Assembly (NCBI GenBank): GCA_947454155.1
Contig: CANGIT010000006.1
Span: 1 to 64,000, forward strand
Direction: 5' to 3'
DNA from: Chitinophagaceae bacterium
GTDB taxonomy: Bacteria; Bacteroidota; Bacteroidia; Chitinophagales; Chitinophagaceae
DNA length: 64,000 nucleotides
Both the position numbers and the translations under genes were made by a program. The notes beneath the pieces are model-generated. The model had not been told where the DNA came from. It saw only the letters and a list, made by a program, of their open reading frames with translations, and ran no database searches. Of the stretch, positions 58,469-64,000 are shown piece after piece. Numbering within the stretch: the stretch's first letter is position 1; every line of letters starts with the position of its first letter.

Positions 58469-60772
58469 ATGGAAAAACTGATTTATCTGGTTCCTGCAAT
58501 GGGAATTCTTGGCCTGATTTATACACTTTGGAAATTCAACTGGGTTTCCAAGCAGGATACAGGTACGCCCAGAATGAAAGAAATCAGCAATTATATTGCT
58601 GAAGGCGCAATGGCTTTCTTAAAAGCCGAATGGAAAATACTGGGTTATTTTGTGGTGATTGTATCTATTCTGTTGGCCGTAATGGCACAATCCAATCCTA
58701 ATTCGCATTGGAGCATCGCTATCGCATTTATTGTGGGCGCCGTTCTGAGTGCCACTGCAGGATATATCGGCATGAAAGCTGCCACCAAGGCCAATGTACG
58801 TACAGCACAGGCCGCCCGTACCAGTTTAAGCAAAGCCCTGAAAGTATCTTTTACCGGTGGAGCCGTAATGGGTGTTGGTGTAGCAGGCCTGGCGGTATTA
58901 GGACTTGGCGCCATGTTCATCGTCTTATTACAAGTATTTGTTCCCTCTATGGGCATAGGCGAGGGATTTAAACAAGAAGAAATTGTAACCGCCATCGAAG
59001 TACTAACAGGATTTTCATTAGGTGCTGAATCTATCGCTTTGTTTGCCCGTGTTGGCGGTGGTATCTATACCAAAGCAGCTGATGTGGGTGCAGACCTGGT
59101 AGGTAAAGTAGAAGCCGGTATCCCCGAAGATGATCCAAGAAACCCTGCAACCATTGCAGATAACGTAGGCGATAACGTAGGTGATGTGGCCGGTATGGGT
59201 GCTGATCTTTTCGGATCTTATGTGGCTACTGTTCTTGCAACAATGGTGTTGGGTGCTGAAACGAAAGTAACCGACAACTTCCATGGCATGTCTCCTATCC
59301 TGCTTCCGATGCTGATTGCCGGTGTGGGTATTCTGTTCTCCATCATTGGAACTTTCTTTGTGAGAATCAGTGAAAATGCCAGTATCAATACAGCAACAGT
59401 TCAAAAAGCTTTAAATATGGGCAACTGGGGAAGTATCATCCTCACAGCTATCGCTTCTATCGTATTGGTGAAAGTGGTATTACCCGAAAATGGTTTTTAT
59501 CTGCTCAGAGACTATGCCGAATATGAAAGCGGCAGCATGAAAGAAGGCGTAAAAATGATTACTCAAAATGGTGTGATCGGCGCTATTCTCGTTGGATTGG
59601 CTGTTGGCACATTAATGAGCATCATCACTGAATATTATACAGCCATGGGCAAACGTCCCGTGTTGTCTATCATCCGTCAGTCTTCAACTGGTCATGCCAC
59701 AAACGTAATTGGAGGGCTGGCTGTTGGCATGGAGTCTACCTTTATACCAATCCTGGTATTGGCCGGAGGTATTTGGGGGTCATTTGAATGTGCCGGTTTG
59801 TACGGTGTGGCGATTGCCGCAGCCGGAATGATGGCTACCACTGCCATGCAATTGGCTATTGATGCTTTTGGTCCTATTGCCGACAATGCAGGCGGTATTG
59901 CAGAAATGAGCGAACTTCCTTCTGATGTTCGTGAAAAAACAGACGTATTGGATGCCGTGGGAAATACCACAGCGGCTACCGGTAAAGGTTTCGCCATCGC
60001 TTCTGCTGCGCTGACTTCTCTGGCTCTTTTTGCCGCCTTTGTGGGTGTGGCCGGAATTTCAGGAATAGATATTTATAAAGCAAATGTGCTGGCTTGTCTT
60101 TTTGTAGGTGCCATGGTTCCCTTTTTGTTCTCTTCTTTGGCTATCCGCGCGGTAGGTGAAGCGGCGATGGCCATGGTAGAGGAAGTTCGTCGTCAGTTCA
60201 GAACTATCCCCGGTATCATGGAAGGTACAGGCAAACCAGAATATGATAAATGCGTGGCCATCTCAACTCAGGCTTCCATCAGAAAAATGATGGTCCCAGG
60301 TGGTATCGCCATTGTATCACCTTTGATCATCGGCTTCATGCCAGGTTTAGGTGCTGAAGCCTTGGGAGGTTTCTTAGCCGGTGCTACAGTAAGTGGCGTT
60401 TTGATGGGCATGTTCCAAAACAATGCGGGTGGCGCTTGGGATAATGCTAAAAAATCTTTTGAAAAAGGTGTTGAAATCAATGGTGAGATGTATTATAAAA
60501 AATCAGATCCACATAAAGCTTCTGTTACCGGTGATACAGTTGGAGATCCATTTAAAGATACTTCAGGTCCTTCTATGAACATTTTAATTAAACTCATGAG
60601 TATCGTTTCCTTGGTGATTGCCCCCACATTGGCCACTAAAACATCTTGTCCGGGCGAATGTAACAAACCCGAATGCCATAAAAAAGAAACATCTTTGCTG
60701 ATTAATAATAAAATCAACGCAATTGCTTCTAATGAACTGAATAGCAATACAATAAGCTTGTTTAAAAAATAA
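58469..60772 (+). CDS. hppA: Membrane-bound ion-translocating pyrophosphatase (K+-dependent signature)
   Basis: [75 protein letters not shown] at 58469 preferred over 58382. Confidence 0.96.
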   Translation: MEKLIYLVPAMGILGLIYTLWKFNWVSKQDTGTPRMKEISNYIAEGAMAFLKAEWKILGYFVVIVSILLAVMAQSNPNSHWSIAIAFIVGAVLSATAGYIGMKAATKANVRTAQAARTSLSKALKVSFTGGAVMGVGVAGLAVLGLGAMFIVLLQVFVPSMGIGEGFKQEEIVTAIEVLTGFSLGAESIALFARVGGGIYTKAADVGADLVGKVEAGIPEDDPRNPATIADNVGDNVGDVAGMGADLFGSYVATVLATMVLGAETKVTDNFHGMSPILLPMLIAGVGILFSIIGTFFVRISENASINTATVQKALNMGNWGSIILTAIASIVLVKVVLPENGFYLLRDYAEYESGSMKEGVKMITQNGVIGAILVGLAVGTLMSIITEYYTAMGKRPVLSIIRQSSTGHATNVIGGLAVGMESTFIPILVLAGGIWGSFECAGLYGVAIAAAGMMATTAMQLAIDAFGPIADNAGGIAEMSELPSDVREKTDVLDAVGNTTAATGKGFAIASAALTSLALFAAFVGVAGISGIDIYKANVLACLFVGAMVPFLFSSLAIRAVGEAAMAMVEEVRRQFRTIPGIMEGTGKPEYDKCVAISTQASIRKMMVPGGIAIVSPLIIGFMPGLGAEALGGFLAGATVSGVLMGMFQNNAGGAWDNAKKSFEKGVEINGEMYYKKSDPHKASVTGDTVGDPFKDTSGPSMNILIKLMSIVSLVIAPTLATKTSCPGECNKPECHKKETSLLINNKINAIASNELNSNTISLFKK

Positions 60773-60804
60773 GGCTACCACTATTTTTTAGAATTTTTCA
60801 ACTG

Positions 60805-60832
60805 AAAAGAGGCTCTAAAAGCCTCTTTTTTT
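60805..60832 (+). terminator. Rho-independent terminator of hppA
   Basis: AAAAGAGGCT-CTAAA-AGCCTCTTTTTTT. Confidence 0.88.
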
Positions 60833-60939
60833 ATTTTAGGTAACCCCAAAATGTTTCATGGCATAGTATTTGACTTTATCCACATTATTTTCTAGTTTTA
60901 CACATCTCACCCTTTGAAGACCATTTAAATCATATTCGT

Positions 60940-63759
60940 ATAAAACTAAAACTAACCATATTTTTTATTTGTATTGTTGCCGCACTTAAAGCACAACAAC
61001 CCGATTTTTCCTATGCCATCAGAGGCGGTCAATTTTGCACTCCCGCCCTGATCAAATTCACTCAAACACATACAGGAACACCCAAAGGTTATTTATGGGA
61101 TTTTGGCAACGGACAAAGAAGCAACCTTGCCAACCCGGAAATATCTTTCAATAACGCCGGGACATTTACAGTCAGATTGATTATTGTTTATCCCAACCAT
61201 ACAGCAGAAGTAACCAAATCTATTACTTTAAAATCGTCAACTCCTGTAAATATAAGAGCCAACAGAGAAGTTTTCTGTACGCCTTCACTGGTCAATTTCA
61301 ATGTTAACAGCAATCCGTCTTTTACCAATTTCCAATGGAACTTTGGAGACAGTTCTCCCTCACAATCCAGCGCAACAACATTGGCCAATCATCAATTTCA
61401 GAATTTTGGCAATTTCACCGTTACAGTAACGGCTACCAATACCAATGGCTGTAAAACAACAGATACAAAACTTATTTCCATCAATCCGATTTCCATCACA
61501 GGATCATTCACCATCGGAGACGGATGCAGTCCGGTGACCAACAGCTTTCAAAGTACAGTCACAACACCACAAGGAAGTACCATCAATAATTACCAATGGA
61601 ACTTTGGAGATGGCACATCGATCAGCAACAACATCCCAAGAGCAACACATACCTACCCGGCAGGTGATTTCATCCCTCAGCTTACTGTTACAACAATAGA
61701 TGGTTGTTCATCCACATTTTTTTTCGATTCGGTTCATTACGGCAGGTCGCCGGTCAATTTGCAGACACATCCCGAACAAATCAGATTCTGCGGTAATTTA
61801 AATGCTTTGTTTTTTGCAAAAGCTGATTACGCCGATAGATATGAATGGAACTTCGGATTTGGCAGCAGAATATCAACCGCAGATACTTTCATTACCCATA
61901 AGTTTTCTTCTCTCGGCACAAAAACAATAAGCGTAACACCTTATTATCATAACTGTCCGGGGCAGACGCAAACTTTCCAGGTCACCGTAATCGGTACCAT
62001 CGCCAAGTTCAACTTTGAAAATACTTGTACAGACAAGAGAACTTTCACATTTACAAATACCTGTGCTGGAACAGGTTTACAATATTTATGGGACTTTGGA
62101 CATAATACGCCCGGCAGTTCAATATCAGAGCCCGTTCATACTTATCCCAGATCCGGCAACTTCCCTACCAGTCTTATTTCCATAGAGCCGATAAGTGGGT
62201 GCAAAGACACCGCTACAACTACAATTTATACGGCCGTTCCCAATTTGATCAATGCGCATAATGACATTTGTGTACATACCAACACAAAATTCAGGATGAC
62301 CAATGGATACCGCAACAATTCAGCCGTATTCAATTGGAACCTCATGGGACTTCAATCATTTTCAAACAGTGACACCATTATATCCATAAATGCCGACTCA
62401 TTGGGACGTTATGAAAATAAAGTCATTATCAGCAACGGCAATTCTTATTGCCCGGATACGATAGCGCTAAATCATTACATTGTTGTGAAAGGCCCTCACG
62501 CCGATTTCAGTAGCGAAAACAGTTTTTGCGTTGCGCAACCACTTGCAGTTCTGAATGCAACCACCACTTATTTTCCAAACGACACTATCAGTAAGTACAG
62601 CTGGGATTATGGCGATGGCAACAACATGGTTTATGGCACTCATCCTCAGCCCTATCAATATGGTCAGCAGGGAACTTACATTGTAAAGCTGATTGCCGCC
62701 GACATCAACGGATGTATGGATACAGTAATCAAACAAGTCATCGCAAGACCAATGCCTTTTTTATGGCTCATTCCACATCATATAGAATATTGCCTGGGCG
62801 GCAGCGACTCACTCATTGCCTATACCAGCGACAGTTTGATTTGGAGAACCACATCCAATTTGCAAAACTTCTGCAATACTTGCGATACCAATTTTGTAAC
62901 GCCGCAGCATTCCACACAATTTTACGCCACAGCCACCAATCAATTCCATTGCTCAACGTCAGATTCATCTTACGTGAAAATATTTGAACCCTTTGTGGCT
63001 GCGCCTACCATCAGGGATACCACCATATGCGAGAACAGCACTTTGCAACTTGCTGTTTATCCTAACGACAAACAAATCATATGGTCTCCACCCAATGGCT
63101 TGAATTCAACCATCATTTACAATCCAGTTCTCACGCCCAGTCAATCCAGGATGTACACCGCCCAACTGATTGACTCATTGGGATGCTACAGCAACAGCAT
63201 ACAAATCAACGTCAAAATTAAAAGCAATCCCAAAGTAGAACTTGGCGAAAACCGTTACTTGCCATTTGACGAGCCGATTACACTGACGCCAAACTACAGT
63301 CAAAACATCCGAAATTTTGAGTGGACACCCGCTTCACTGTTTTCCTGTAACAATTGTCCTAATCCCACGATTAATCTTATTCAAAGAGAAAACATCAGCC
63401 TTAAGGTGGTATCCGACAGCGGTTGTACTGCAACCGACAATTTCACTCTGGCAGTCGCCTGTAGCAACGCATACCTCCTGATGCCCACCGCTTTCAGTCC
63501 AGATAATGATGGAAGAAATGATATTATTTATCCTTTTTCCAGAGGCATAAAGCACATCAAGAAATTCATGGTGTACAACAGGTCCGGACAACTGATGTTC
63601 CAAAAAATGGAATTCAGTCCCAATGAAAAGTCTTATGGCTGGGATGGAAAATACCAAGGTATCGTTCAGCCTGCTGGAACTTATGTTTATTTCATTGAAG
63701 CCTTATGCGAGCTTGGTGAAACCACCGAAAAAAAGGGCTCATTCATTCTCATCCGTTGA
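60940..63759 (+). CDS. PKD-repeat protein with T9SS type B (CHU_C) C-terminus; start codon non-canonical or lost
   Basis: Listed ORF starts at internal TTG 61177, but reading frame upstream encodes (I)KLKLTIFFICIVAALKAQQPDFSYA...YLWDFGNGQ; C-terminal AFSPDNDGRNDIIYPFSRGIKHIKKFMVYNRSGQ. Confidence 0.8.
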   Translation: MKLKLTIFFICIVAALKAQQPDFSYAIRGGQFCTPALIKFTQTHTGTPKGYLWDFGNGQRSNLANPEISFNNAGTFTVRLIIVYPNHTAEVTKSITLKSSTPVNIRANREVFCTPSLVNFNVNSNPSFTNFQWNFGDSSPSQSSATTLANHQFQNFGNFTVTVTATNTNGCKTTDTKLISINPISITGSFTIGDGCSPVTNSFQSTVTTPQGSTINNYQWNFGDGTSISNNIPRATHTYPAGDFIPQLTVTTIDGCSSTFFFDSVHYGRSPVNLQTHPEQIRFCGNLNALFFAKADYADRYEWNFGFGSRISTADTFITHKFSSLGTKTISVTPYYHNCPGQTQTFQVTVIGTIAKFNFENTCTDKRTFTFTNTCAGTGLQYLWDFGHNTPGSSISEPVHTYPRSGNFPTSLISIEPISGCKDTATTTIYTAVPNLINAHNDICVHTNTKFRMTNGYRNNSAVFNWNLMGLQSFSNSDTIISINADSLGRYENKVIISNGNSYCPDTIALNHYIVVKGPHADFSSENSFCVAQPLAVLNATTTYFPNDTISKYSWDYGDGNNMVYGTHPQPYQYGQQGTYIVKLIAADINGCMDTVIKQVIARPMPFLWLIPHHIEYCLGGSDSLIAYTSDSLIWRTTSNLQNFCNTCDTNFVTPQHSTQFYATATNQFHCSTSDSSYVKIFEPFVAAPTIRDTTICENSTLQLAVYPNDKQIIWSPPNGLNSTIIYNPVLTPSQSRMYTAQLIDSLGCYSNSIQINVKIKSNPKVELGENRYLPFDEPITLTPNYSQNIRNFEWTPASLFSCNNCPNPTINLIQRENISLKVVSDSGCTATDNFTLAVACSNAYLLMPTAFSPDNDGRNDIIYPFSRGIKHIKKFMVYNRSGQLMFQKMEFSPNEKSYGWDGKYQGIVQPAGTYVYFIEALCELGETTEKKGSFILIR

Positions 63760-63817
63760 TTTCACATTTCTTTTCTTAACATCATTTTCCTCGGTAGATT
63801 TTTTTATTTAATATTGC

Positions 63818-63848
63818 TACGAAAATAATCGTACAAATATGAGTGTAC
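63818..63848. promoter_or_regulatory. Candidate BlaI/MecI-type operator pair overlapping the regulator start codon
   Basis: TACGA-AAATAA-TCGTA (63818-63833) and GTACA-AATATGAG-TGTAC (63831-63848). Confidence 0.5.
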
Positions 63849-64000
63849 CGAAAAACAGAAAGCCTACAGATAGTGAAATGGAAATTTTGGATGTGCTGTG
63901 GAATAAAGCATCCGCTACTGTACGAGAAGTTCACGAAGAGCTCAGCAAACACAAAGATGCCGGCTACACCACTACCCTCAAGTTGATGCAGATTATGCAT
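63839..64000 (+). CDS. BlaI/MecI/CopY-family transcriptional regulator, N-terminal fragment
   Basis: MSVPKNRKPTDSEMEILDVLWNKASATVREVHEELSKHKDAGYTTTLKLMQIMH, open to window end. Confidence 0.93.
   Translation, partial: MSVPKNRKPTDSEMEILDVLWNKASATVREVHEELSKHKDAGYTTTLKLMQIMH

Noticed and set aside
1-64000. tRNA, rRNA, transposase/IS elements, prophage, toxin-antitoxin or defence systems
   Set aside because: No matching ORF families or recognisable RNA genes were seen; the only phage-like trace is the short module at 45330-45540

Overview
64 kb window from a Bacteroidota genome, probably Chitinophagaceae-like (inferred from protein styles such as T9SS sorting domains and PorP/SprF; not verified). 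The segments are: (1) 1-16.3 kb, almost entirely minus strand: a pectin/galacturonate catabolic locus with the KdgK-type kinase 3' end, UxaC, UxaA, UxaB, two pectinesterases, a GH105-like hydrolase, GH28, GH43, a Gfo/Idh/MocA oxidoreductase, a rhamnogalacturonan acetylesterase-like SGNH hydrolase and a pectate lyase. It has no SusC/SusD pair and no obvious regulator in the window. (2) 16.3-35.1 kb, minus: a surface adhesin locus of three giant IgGFc-binding-like/PKD proteins with type B (CHU_C) C-termini, interleaved with two PorP/SprF-like proteins. (3) 35.3-48.1 kb, minus: two giant tandem paralogous T9SS type A proteins. (4) 48.7-58.3 kb: uracil-DNA glycosylase, a heptanucleotide satellite, PlsC, LptD-like, amidase, MCE/MlaD, OstA/LptA-like and an unassigned protein. 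(5) 58.5-60.8 kb: membrane pyrophosphatase. (6) 60.9-63.8 kb: PKD/CHU_C protein whose expected start codon reads ATA. (7) a truncated BlaI/MecI-type regulator. The most interesting non-coding signals are: a shared 15-nt motif, TACGCAAWCGWTACC, about 100 nt upstream of several otherwise unrelated surface or pectin genes; a 76-bp tandem repeat with four CCCC-TNC-GGGG hairpins; a phage-like module inserted into one giant paralog; and the start-lost gene. No rRNA, tRNA, CRISPR or transposase was recognised. All calls were made by reading the sequence and supplied ORFs; no database search was run.
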